DNA of 8,955 bases from Steroidobacteraceae bacterium. GTDB taxonomy: Bacteria > Pseudomonadota > Gammaproteobacteria > Steroidobacterales > Steroidobacteraceae. Shown piece by piece: positions 1 to 5,665 of the stretch. Positions within the stretch are counted from its first letter, which is position 1; each line of letters begins with the position of its first letter. Under the pieces are notes generated by a model. That model saw only the letters and a program-made list of their open reading frames with translations, was not told the origin of the DNA and did no database searches. The translations under genes and the position numbers were made by a program. Where the stretch lies: positions 1-8,955 of the forward strand of contig JAICKZ010000125.1 in the NCBI GenBank assembly GCA_025927665.1, read 5' to 3'.

Positions 1-601
1 CAATCGAACGCAATTCTTTCACTGAATGCTGAGTCGGTTTGGTTTTGATCTCGCCTGACGTCGGTATATAGGGAACCAATGTAAGGTGCATGAACAGCAC
101 ATTGTCACGTCCCAATTCCACCGCCATTTGACGAATGGCTTCAAGGAACGGAAGCGATTCGATGTCGCCCACGGTGCCGCCAATTTCAACCATGCAAATA
201 TCGGAATCACCCGCGCCTAAACGAATGCAATGTTTGATTTCATCAGTAATGTGTGGAATGACCTGCACCGTTGCGCCAAGATAATCGCCGCGACGCTCTT
301 TGGCGATTACACGTTCGTAAATACGACCGGTGGTGAAATTACTGTTGCGTGAAGTAGTGGTGCGAATGAAACGCTCGTAATGCCCGAGATCCAGATCGGT
401 TTCCGTACCATCATCGGTCACATACACTTCACCATGTTGAAACGGACTCATCGTACCGGGATCAACATTGATGTACGGGTCGAGCTTAAGCATGGCCACT
501 TTCAGGCCACGAGCTTCAAGAATAGCGCCTAACGACGCAGCGGCGATGCCTTTCCCCAATGAGGAAACCACACCGCCCGTCACACAAATAAATTGGGTCA
601 T
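1..601 (-). CDS. pyrG: CTP synthase, N-terminal part (cut by window edge)
   Basis: CTP synthase makes CTP from UTP, ATP and glutamine in the cytosol, the last step of de novo pyrimidine nucleotide synthesis. Only the first 200 codons, most of the N-terminal synthetase (amidoligase) domain, are present out of about 545 usual for the family; the glutaminase domain lies beyond the left edge. Reading the reverse complement from the ATG at 601-599 gives the family start with the P-loop-like GGVVSSLGKG (K17), then KLDPYINVDPG (K39), DDGTETDLDLGHYERF (D71), VEIGGTVGDIES (E139) and SGEIKTKPTQHSVKELR near residues 182-198. K17, D71 and E139 match the ATP/Mg-binding residues known from the E. coli enzyme. 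The start is fixed by homology at residue 2 onward; no clear Shine-Dalgarno precedes it. The gene is divergent from the porin and needs no functional link to it. Confidence 0.97.
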   Translation of the reverse strand, partial: MTQFICVTGGVVSSLGKGIAAASLGAILEARGLKVAMLKLDPYINVDPGTMSPFQHGEVYVTDDGTETDLDLGHYERFIRTTTSRNSNFTTGRIYERVIAKERRGDYLGATVQVIPHITDEIKHCIRLGAGDSDICMVEIGGTVGDIESLPFLEAIRQMAVELGRDNVLFMHLTLVPYIPTSGEIKTKPTQHSVKELRSI

Positions 602-671
602 GGAACACCGTCGAGAGAGGGTGAAGCGAACAATATTTCGAGGGTAGAAGCCAGAATTTTGCTGCTAACGT

Positions 672-700
672 ACTATGCGTCAATCGAGCCAAGTTCTGAA
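672..700 (-). promoter_or_regulatory. Possible pyrG promoter
   Basis: On the minus strand TTCAGA (700-695) and CATAGT (677-672) are separated by 17 bp. Each matches four of six bases of the sigma-70 consensus. Transcription would start near 665 and leave a leader of about 65 nt before pyrG. Several other weak pairs exist here, for example TTGACG a little further downstream, so this is only a candidate. Confidence 0.22.
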
Positions 701-747
701 CAGATCACCCTGCGACGGGACGTCAGTGTACCCGAATGCACAGTTCT

Positions 748-765
748 ATTAAAGATAAATGACAG
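748..765 (-). promoter_or_regulatory. Pho-box-like direct repeat facing pyrG
   Basis: The minus strand reads CTGTCAT-TTAT-CTTTAAT from 765 to 748: two 7-mers with a 4-bp AT-rich spacer, giving an 11-bp period. By my count it agrees with the enterobacterial PhoB-box consensus (CTGTCAT, A/T-rich 4-mer, CTGTMAY) at 16 of 18 positions. It points towards pyrG, but no good -10 lies at the usual distance of about 10 bp, so its target is uncertain. Confidence 0.42.
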
Positions 766-915
766 CCCTAAACCAGATATCTTGGGCGAATTGCAGTTGT
801 CCCCACTTACAGGCCGGCAACAAAACTCAAATCATGACTCTAACGAAAAAATCAAAAGTCAAAGCTTCTTCTTGTGGGAATAGCGAACAACTTACCCGTT
901 GATATTCTGCTTAAC

Positions 916-925
916 AGTTGCAACT
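916..925. promoter_or_regulatory. AGTTGCAACT palindrome
   Basis: A perfect 10-bp palindrome centred on TTGCAA. It shares this core with the inverted repeat at 984-1000, 66 bp downstream. It may be one half of a paired operator for a dimeric regulator. The function is unknown. Confidence 0.3.
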
Positions 926-983
926 CATATTCTTTTAGCAGTCATTGAACCCAATCAAAACATTTTTCAATATGACGCACAAG

Positions 984-1000
984 TTGCAATTGTATTGCAA
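984..1000. promoter_or_regulatory. 17-bp inverted repeat, candidate operator
   Basis: The sequence is TTGCAAT-TGT-ATTGCAA, a perfect 7-bp inverted repeat with a 3-bp centre and no U-tract, so it suits a dimeric DNA-binding protein better than a terminator. It lies about 65 bp upstream of the pho-box-like repeat at 1067-1084 and shares the TTGCAA core with the palindrome at 916-925. I cannot name the regulator. Confidence 0.4.
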
Positions 1001-1066
1001 GAAGTCGCTACATTAGATCACCCATGATCCATTGTTTTCATATTGATGTCATCGCTACCCATTAAC

Positions 1067-1084
1067 TCGTCATACAACTGTCAT
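1067..1084 (+). promoter_or_regulatory. Pho-box-like direct repeat upstream of porin
   Basis: TCGTCAT-ACAA-CTGTCAT: two 7-mers with a 4-bp spacer, so GTCATACA recurs exactly 11 bp apart (1069 and 1080). It agrees with the enterobacterial PhoB-box consensus at about 15 of 18 positions; the second 7-mer is exact. A weak -10-like TAGCTT begins at 1095, the usual 10 bp downstream, which would put the porin start site near 1107 and leave a leader of about 220 nt. PhoB control of the porin is inferred. Confidence 0.5.
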
Positions 1085-1141
1085 ACATGCTGTGTAGCTT
1101 TGATGCTGTCGTCATCATTTGCTTCTACAAGATTTCTGATG

Positions 1142-1159
1142 GAGTCATTCACGCGTCAT
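1142..1159 (+). promoter_or_regulatory. Second GTCAT pair with 11-bp period
   Basis: GAGTCAT-TCAC-GCGTCAT has the same geometry as the repeat at 1067-1084 (GTCAT at 1144 and 1155) but matches the PhoB-box consensus at only about 11 of 18 positions. It could be a low-affinity second site for the same regulator. No good -10 follows at the expected distance. Confidence 0.28.
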
Positions 1160-1326
1160 GCGATCAAAGCTGCAAGCGAAGAACCTGTGGCACTTGAGTT
1201 TAATTTGCCACCGGTGAAGTTCATGTGCAGCAAACCGATCAGCAGCTCCTTCTCCTTAAAGAAGCAATATTCCGAATTCATTACTTAACCATAAACTTTA
1301 CACACATCGCTGTTGGAGCATCTGCT

Positions 1327-2676
1327 ATGAAACCTGTCGATAAAAATAGTTTGTCACTGTACCGTAAGCTTGCTGGATTAGCCGTCGTCGGCCTTACTTC
1401 AGCAGTTGCTCAAGCCGATGGCAGCGATACTGCGACGTGGAATGGAATTACTCTGTATGGCATATACGACATTGGCGTTGCCTATCAGACGCATGGCACA
1501 CCGTTAAGTCAAGACTGGATCGCTGGACTTGGCTATTTAATACAGAAAAATAGCAACCATTCGATCTTCTCTGTTGCACCAAACGGATTGTCCCAATCCA
1601 AGATTGGGTTTAAAGGCACTGAACCATTGATCAATGATGTGTCGTTTATTTTTAATCTGGAGACAGGTTTTAGTCCGCAATCAGGTGAAATAACAGATGC
1701 AGTGGGTTCATTGGTACATAACAACGGCATAGCGTTGCAGAATCAAACCTCAGGTAGTGACAGCTCACGCGCAGGTCAGTTATTCAATGGCGGCGCCTAT
1801 GCGGGCTTAAGCTCAAAGACCTATGGCACTTTGACCTTTGGGCGACAGAACACTTTGTTGTTAGATAACATTGTGGCTTACGATCCCATGGGTGGCTCTT
1901 ATGCGTTTTCATTGATTGGCTTCTCGGGAGCAACCGCCGGCATGGGTGATACAGAAGACGCAAGGCTGGACGGTTCAGTCAAGTATGTGTATCAATATCA
2001 GCATCTACACGTTGGTGCGCTTTACCAATTCGATCATTATGATGCCAGTCCCGGTGCAGCATGGCAGGCTAATGTAGGTTTTGATGCAGCAGGATTCACT
2101 GCAGATTTCATCTATGGGCATAAAAACGACGCCATTGCGTTAAGTTCATTAAGTGCAGCACAGGTCGCCACGTTGCCGGTTAATTCTTTATCGGCAACGA
2201 TTTCGGACGATACTTCCTACACGGTTGATATGACCTATGCTCACGGACCACTTAAAGCGTTCGCCGGCTACGAACATATCAAGTATGAAAACCCTTCGGA
2301 CCCACTCACTGCACCTTTCACGGGTTTGGGTGGATATCAGGTAAGCGTTGTGAATAACACTGCATTTCCCAATGCCAAGATACTGCAAGTATATTGGGCC
2401 GGGCTTAAGTATCAGTTCAATTCGCACGCAGACTTGAGTGCAGCCGCTTATCATTACAATCAGAACAGCTACAAAGGTAACGGTTGTAGCGACGCCAGCG
2501 CTGCTTCTTGCAGTGGTACTCTCGATGCTTACTCTGTGATGGCTGACTACAAGTGGACCAAACGTTTCGACACTTATGGTGGTGTGATGTTCTCGCATGT
2601 AGCCGACGGTTTGGCCAATGGTTATCTGAATACCTCCACTGCTGATCCAATGATTGGCATGCGCTTTAAGTTCTAA
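1327..2676 (+). CDS. Outer-membrane porin (Gram-negative porin superfamily)
   Basis: A 449-residue general porin, predicted to form a beta-barrel channel for small solutes in the outer membrane. The ATG at 1327 is preceded by GGAG at 1315-1318 with 8-bp spacing and opens a clear signal peptide: K14 just before a hydrophobic core (about 15-24) and an AQA site cleaved after A30. The mature protein begins with GITLYGIYDIGVAY, the first-strand pattern of proteobacterial porins, continues with alternating polar/hydrophobic strands and motifs such as SQSKIGFKG and YGTLTFGRQN, and ends MRFKF with the terminal aromatic residue typical of barrel assembly. C387 and C395 are the only cysteines of the mature part and probably form a disulfide in an external loop. 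An in-frame ATG at 1225 would add 34 residues before the signal peptide and is unlikely. Pho-box-like repeats upstream suggest induction by phosphate limitation, but solute selectivity cannot be read from the sequence. Confidence 0.93.
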   Translation: MKPVDKNSLSLYRKLAGLAVVGLTSAVAQADGSDTATWNGITLYGIYDIGVAYQTHGTPLSQDWIAGLGYLIQKNSNHSIFSVAPNGLSQSKIGFKGTEPLINDVSFIFNLETGFSPQSGEITDAVGSLVHNNGIALQNQTSGSDSSRAGQLFNGGAYAGLSSKTYGTLTFGRQNTLLLDNIVAYDPMGGSYAFSLIGFSGATAGMGDTEDARLDGSVKYVYQYQHLHVGALYQFDHYDASPGAAWQANVGFDAAGFTADFIYGHKNDAIALSSLSAAQVATLPVNSLSATISDDTSYTVDMTYAHGPLKAFAGYEHIKYENPSDPLTAPFTGLGGYQVSVVNNTAFPNAKILQVYWAGLKYQFNSHADLSAAAYHYNQNSYKGNGCSDASAASCSGTLDAYSVMADYKWTKRFDTYGGVMFSHVADGLANGYLNTSTADPMIGMRFKF

Positions 2677-2706
2677 CGAAGCGATCTTCAATTTAGTCGA
2701 GTTCGC

Positions 2707-2745
2707 AACAAGAGCCACCCAGCAATGGGTGGCTCTTGTTTTTTT
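2707..2745 (+). terminator. Rho-independent terminator of the porin gene
   Basis: A perfect 14-bp stem (AACAAGAGCCACCC / GGGTGGCTCTTGTT) with a 6-nt loop AGCAAT is followed directly by a run of T, 31 bp after the porin stop. There is no T-run on the opposite strand, so it acts rightward. It separates the porin from the downstream operon. Confidence 0.95.
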
Positions 2746-2774
2746 CTTTGCAATCGTTCACAAACCAGCGTTAA

Positions 2775-2784
2775 ACACCGGTGT
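2775..2784. promoter_or_regulatory. ACACCGGTGT palindrome
   Basis: A perfect 10-bp palindrome between the porin terminator and the regulator promoter, about 75 bp upstream of the TAAT repeats. It may be an additional operator. No family is recognised. Confidence 0.25.
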
Positions 2785-2802
2785 AAAGACACAGTTCATT
2801 GC

Positions 2803-2837
2803 CCAGATGGCAAGCTGATTTGAATTAATCCATCTGG
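2803..2837. repeat. Inverted repeat upstream of the regulator operon
   Basis: CCAGATGG (2803-2810) and CCATCTGG (2830-2837) are perfect 8-bp inverted arms around a 19-bp centre. GATT and AATC inside could extend the pairing with a bulge. It has no T-run and lies upstream of the inferred start site, so a protein-binding site is more likely than a terminator. Confidence 0.35.
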
Positions 2838-2859
2838 CATCTGCACAAATGAGTGCTTT

Positions 2860-2887
2860 TTAATGTTGTCCTAATTTCCGGTTAATG
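2860..2887 (+). promoter_or_regulatory. Three TAAT direct repeats at 11-bp spacing: candidate response-regulator operator
   Basis: TTAATG (2860), CTAATT (2871) and TTAATG (2882) lie exactly 11 bp apart, on one face of the helix, the spacing at which OmpR/PhoB-family regulators bind as head-to-tail dimers. The last repeat ends 9 bp before a -10-like hexamer and covers the position of the -35, as in class II activation. The most likely protein is the product of the next gene, acting on its own operon. Confidence 0.5.
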
Positions 2888-2896
2888 CCAGACGAT

Positions 2897-2902
2897 TCTA
2901 AT
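2897..2902 (+). promoter_or_regulatory. Candidate -10 of the regulator operon
   Basis: TCTAAT matches five of six bases of TATAAT, while the corresponding -35 (about 2875-2880, TTTCCG) is poor, which suggests activator dependence. Transcription would begin near 2909. That lies downstream of the alternative ATG at 2901 and so supports translation from 2925. Confidence 0.45.
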
Positions 2903-2924
2903 GTGCACAACAGAGATCACTACT

Positions 2925-3605
2925 ATGCGTTTACTGCTCGTTGAAGATGATAGAAAAGTTGCCGATTTTGTGTCACGCGGTTTACGTGCTGAACGTTTCG
3001 CGGTCGATCTTGCATTTGATGGACAGGAAGGCCTCGAGTTCGCGAGAACCTATGAATATGATTTGCTGATCCTTGACTTGATGCTGCCAAAACTGAGCGG
3101 TACCGAACTGTTACAACGAGTGCGTCGCAAGAACACCGAGATTCCAATTTTGGTACTGACCGCCAATGATTCAACCGAACAGAAAGTAACTAACTTTGAA
3201 GCTGGCGCTGATGACTATTTGACCAAGCCGTTCGACTTTTCCGAACTGCTGGTACGAGTCAAGGCCTTACTGCGTCGCGGACCCGTGAACCGAGCCAGCT
3301 TGTTACGCATTAGCGATCTTGAGCTCGATCGTTTAAGTCAGCAGGTACGCCGCGGTGGCCAGCGCATCGAACTAACTGCGAAAGAGTACGCGCTGTTGGA
3401 GTATCTGATGGTGAATCGTGGACGCGTGTTTTCACGCACCATGATACTTGAGCACGTATGGGATCAAAGTTTTGAAGGTGTAACTAACATTGTTGATGTT
3501 TATGTACGTCATCTGCGTTCCAAAGTCGACGATCCTTACGCAGTGAAACTCATCCATACAGTACGAGGTGTCGGTTACTGCATCAAAGATCCAGAGGAAG
3601 CATGA
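2925..3605 (+). CDS. OmpR-family two-component response regulator
   Basis: A 226-residue cytosolic transcription factor controlled by phosphorylation. The receiver domain (about 1-118) shows the acidic pair D8/D9, the phospho-acceptor D51 in LILDLMLP, T79 in LVLTAND and K101 in LTKPFD. A winged-helix DNA-binding domain (about 125-222) follows, with LTAKEYALLEYLM, the recognition-helix region NIVDVYVRHLRSKVD and the final wing IHTVRGVGY. The sequence most resembles the CusR/CopR/IrlR group that often controls metal or drug efflux, but the signal cannot be deduced. An in-frame ATG at 2901 would add eight residues; 2925 is preferred because GAGA at 2913-2916 sits 8 bp upstream, the family starts at MRLLLVEDD, and the inferred transcript begins after 2901. 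The stop overlaps the kinase start (ATGA), so the two are translationally coupled. The TAAT repeats upstream suggest autoregulation. Confidence 0.95.
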   Translation: MRLLLVEDDRKVADFVSRGLRAERFAVDLAFDGQEGLEFARTYEYDLLILDLMLPKLSGTELLQRVRRKNTEIPILVLTANDSTEQKVTNFEAGADDYLTKPFDFSELLVRVKALLRRGPVNRASLLRISDLELDRLSQQVRRGGQRIELTAKEYALLEYLMVNRGRVFSRTMILEHVWDQSFEGVTNIVDVYVRHLRSKVDDPYAVKLIHTVRGVGYCIKDPEEA

Positions 3606-5119
3606 ATACGAGGTCGCTCGTTTTTCGCTTGATCCTCTGGTATGCAACGCTACTCACCATTGCATTTGCGCTGGTCGGAACCGTAACACTGTTTGGAGTT
3701 GAGCAGTATGTCGAAAACAATCTTGAGAACACCTTGGCGCGTCGCGCTCAACAGGCTGCAGAAATTGTAAGTCACGCAGTCGATACAAGTGATGTCAAAA
3801 AAATTATAGCCACTGAAATAGAAGATCGCCTGACTCCGGAATTCAGTAACAGGTTTGTCCGCATTACCAACCCGGACGACAACGAACTCTATCGCTCAGG
3901 TGCGCCAGCCGATCACAGTTTTAATCCAGCGCTGTTTTCAGAAAGGCTAAGTAATCAATCTTCATCGCCATACAAGATTTTATTGGACAGGAACACGCTG
4001 CTTGTCGCTGTAACCCGAGTTGCGACCGCGCGGGGTATCTATACCATTGAAGTCGGCTCTTCTCTCGAACAGATACAGTCAGTGGAAGACCATCTGCTTA
4101 CTCTTGCATTGCTGATGTTACCGGTGCTGATCGGTGTGGCAGTTGGAAGCGGATATTTCTTGGTGAATCGAGCCCTGAAGCCCGTAAGTAATATTGCACG
4201 ACATGCTGAACAAATTACACATCACAATCTGAGTGAGCGACTGGATGTCACACCGACTGGTGATGAACTCGAACGGTTATCTGTTTCACTCAATCGAATG
4301 ATTGCCAGATTGGACGAAGCTTTTCAGAACTCTCGTAGATTCCTGGCCGATGCATCACATGAGTTGCGCACACCCCTGACCATTATCAAGGGCGAGCTTG
4401 AAGAGCTTGCACTACGACGCCGGAATGTTTTGCAGTTGGACAGGGAAACACAGGACAAAATTGGTAATGTCCTCGAGGAAATGCAGCGACTAATCGTAAT
4501 TGTCGAAGGATTGTTTGCATTGTCACGGCTCGACGCAGGTGAAGCACAACGTGAATGGGTGACGTTCAACCTTGTCGAACTGGTAGCGACCACCGCTGAC
4601 CAGATGAAATTACTGGCAGACGATGCGGGATTAACCATTCAATACGCGACACAACAATCAATATCTGTCACGGGCGACAGATCACGTCTCAAGCAGGTTG
4701 TTGTAAACCTTATCGACAACGCCATCAAATATACACCGCTCGGCGGCTCCATATGGTTGCAGGTGAATTCAGTTCACAACCAGGCCCATCTTGAAATTTC
4801 CGATACTGGCATCGGCATACCAGCAGAGGCATTGCCTCGTGTATTCGACCGTTTCTTTCGTGTCGACAAGGCGCGTTCGCGTGGCGGAGCAGGTCTTGGT
4901 CTGGCGATTGTCAAATCCATCTGCCTTGCGCATGGCGGCAACATATTCGTTGAAAGCCAGCTTGGAAAAGGCAGTCGCTTCACTATCTCTCTTCCGCTTG
5001 CTAAAACCATTGCAAGCGAAACGTATTCAACAGTTCATGCAGAAACTGACATCCGCAATCGTGCAGAGGTCAGTACGACATCAATTGTGAACACAAACAC
5101 TTTGGAGTCCACAGAATGA
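3602..5119 (+). CDS. Sensor histidine kinase with HAMP domain
   Basis: A 505-residue inner-membrane kinase, the probable partner of the preceding regulator. Transmembrane helix 1 (about 9-31) and helix 2 (about 165-188) frame a periplasmic sensor region of about 130 residues with no recognisable named fold. A HAMP linker (about 189-242) follows, then the HisKA dimerisation domain with H253 in ASHELRTP, and the HATPase domain: N box NLIDNAIKYTP (N369, N373), G1 DTGIGIP (D401), F box FDRFFR and G2 GGAGLGLAI (428-436). All catalytic elements are intact. About 35 polar residues follow the catalytic core and look disordered. The start overlaps the regulator stop by ATGA, with AGAGG only 4 bp upstream, so initiation probably depends on coupling. 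The stop likewise overlaps the lipoprotein start. Architecture and order are like CusS-type metal sensors, but no metal-binding motif is obvious in the sensor region. Confidence 0.95.
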   Translation: MNTRSLVFRLILWYATLLTIAFALVGTVTLFGVEQYVENNLENTLARRAQQAAEIVSHAVDTSDVKKIIATEIEDRLTPEFSNRFVRITNPDDNELYRSGAPADHSFNPALFSERLSNQSSSPYKILLDRNTLLVAVTRVATARGIYTIEVGSSLEQIQSVEDHLLTLALLMLPVLIGVAVGSGYFLVNRALKPVSNIARHAEQITHHNLSERLDVTPTGDELERLSVSLNRMIARLDEAFQNSRRFLADASHELRTPLTIIKGELEELALRRRNVLQLDRETQDKIGNVLEEMQRLIVIVEGLFALSRLDAGEAQREWVTFNLVELVATTADQMKLLADDAGLTIQYATQQSISVTGDRSRLKQVVVNLIDNAIKYTPLGGSIWLQVNSVHNQAHLEISDTGIGIPAEALPRVFDRFFRVDKARSRGGAGLGLAIVKSICLAHGGNIFVESQLGKGSRFTISLPLAKTIASETYSTVHAETDIRNRAEVSTTSIVNTNTLESTE

Positions 5120-5595
5120 AATCTCGCATTGCTATTGTCGCGTCGACCTGTCTGATAATCAGCACAGGTTGTGCAGTGTCATCAGCACCAACCAGGCTTG
5201 ATGCAGTTGGGCCGCTACGCATCACTAGCAAACCACATCAGCCTGGTGAAGGTGTGCTGACGGTTTATTCTGACTACATTAATAATCCTAACGATCCTTC
5301 GCATCCTCCACATGGCGATTATCAGATTTATAGCCCTGATGGAGCATTGCTGCAGACTGTTCACAATCGTACCGGTTCTTTCAATCAAGAACCTGTTGCC
5401 TGTGCATTACGTGCCGGTAAATACAGGATTGTCGCTCAGGCAGTTAACTATGGAATGGTGACCATACCGATCGTCGTTGCTGAAAACAAAAACACCATCG
5501 TCGATCTGAATCAAGAACTCTGGTCGCGGCAACCTGCGGATGGCGAGTGGGTGCAACTGCCTAACCATCACGTCGTTGGCCGACGTGCGCAATAG
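5116..5595 (+). CDS. Predicted outer-membrane lipoprotein, unknown family
   Basis: A 159-residue protein I do not recognise by name. Residues 1-18 form a lipoprotein signal peptide (K2, R4, hydrophobic stretch 5-16) ending STG-C19. The lipobox is acceptable but not ideal, with Ser at -3. Residue +2 is Ala, not Asp, which predicts sorting to the inner leaflet of the outer membrane. The mature part starts with a short Ser/Pro-containing linker; about 46-132 has alternating strand patterns (GVLTVYSDY, DYQIYSPDG, LRAGKYRIVAQAVNYGMVTIPIVV, NTIVDL) that resemble a carboxypeptidase-regulatory-like or PEGA-like beta-sandwich. This is inference from pattern only. H63 and H66 lie in a Pro-rich turn. 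GGAG at 5104-5107 lies 8 bp before the ATG, and the start overlaps the kinase stop (ATGA). Its place between sensor and pump suggests a periplasmic accessory of signalling or of pump assembly. Confidence 0.85.
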   Translation: MKSRIAIVASTCLIISTGCAVSSAPTRLDAVGPLRITSKPHQPGEGVLTVYSDYINNPNDPSHPPHGDYQIYSPDGALLQTVHNRTGSFNQEPVACALRAGKYRIVAQAVNYGMVTIPIVVAENKNTIVDLNQELWSRQPADGEWVQLPNHHVVGRRAQ

Positions 5596-5613
5596 TCATG
5601 ACTGTCAATTGAC
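5594..5613. promoter_or_regulatory. Adjacent palindromes between lipoprotein and pump genes
   Basis: Two perfect 10-bp palindromes lie side by side: AGTCATGACT (5594-5603, overlapping the lipoprotein stop) and GTCAATTGAC (5604-5613). Together they give four alternating GTCA/TGAC half-sites, and TGAGTCA follows at 5633-5639. No T-run is present, so termination is unlikely. This may be an operator for an internal promoter or an RNA structure that adjusts pump expression. Confidence 0.3.
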
Positions 5614-5665
5614 TGCGCAACACACCAAGCATTGAGTCATTGCTACCGATATTGAAGGTTATCTC

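Larger units (their letters stand above)
602..1326. other. Long divergent intergenic regulatory region
   Basis: These 725 bp separate pyrG (leftward) from the porin (rightward). Short open frames exist (593-883 and 1043-1288 on the plus strand), but neither has a ribosome site, domain-like composition or recognisable product. The stretch instead holds many copies of GTCAT: seven on the plus strand (starting 941, 1048, 1069, 1080, 1111, 1144, 1155) and three on the minus strand (plus-strand ATGAC at 759, 834 and 972), where fewer than one per strand is expected by chance. It also holds TTGCAA-centred palindromes at 916-1000. I infer a complex promoter region. No tRNA-like, riboswitch-like or terminator structure was recognised. 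Confidence 0.6.

Noticed and set aside
593..883. 96-codon plus-strand open frame overlapping the pyrG start
   Set aside because: It begins inside the antisense of pyrG, has no ribosome site and no protein-like pattern, and overlaps the regulatory elements of the intergenic region.
1043..1288. 81-codon open frame upstream of the porin
   Set aside because: Low-complexity Ser/Cys-rich translation, no Shine-Dalgarno, and it lies across the pho-box-like repeats; more likely leader or promoter DNA.
1225..1326. Upstream in-frame ATG of the porin
   Set aside because: It would place 34 unrelated residues before a complete signal peptide; the ATG at 1327 has a well-spaced GGAG.
2188..2718. 176-codon minus-strand frame antisense to the porin end
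   Set aside because: Shadow of the porin coding strand; its start falls in the terminator stem and no domain is visible.
2901..2924. Upstream in-frame ATG of the response regulator
   Set aside because: The receiver domain starts normally at 2925, which has GAGA 8 bp upstream, and the inferred transcription start (about 2909) lies after 2901.
5594..5613. Possible terminator or PhoB box after the lipoprotein gene
   Set aside because: No T-run follows, and the GTCA half-sites are 9 bp apart in alternating orientation rather than direct repeats 11 bp apart.
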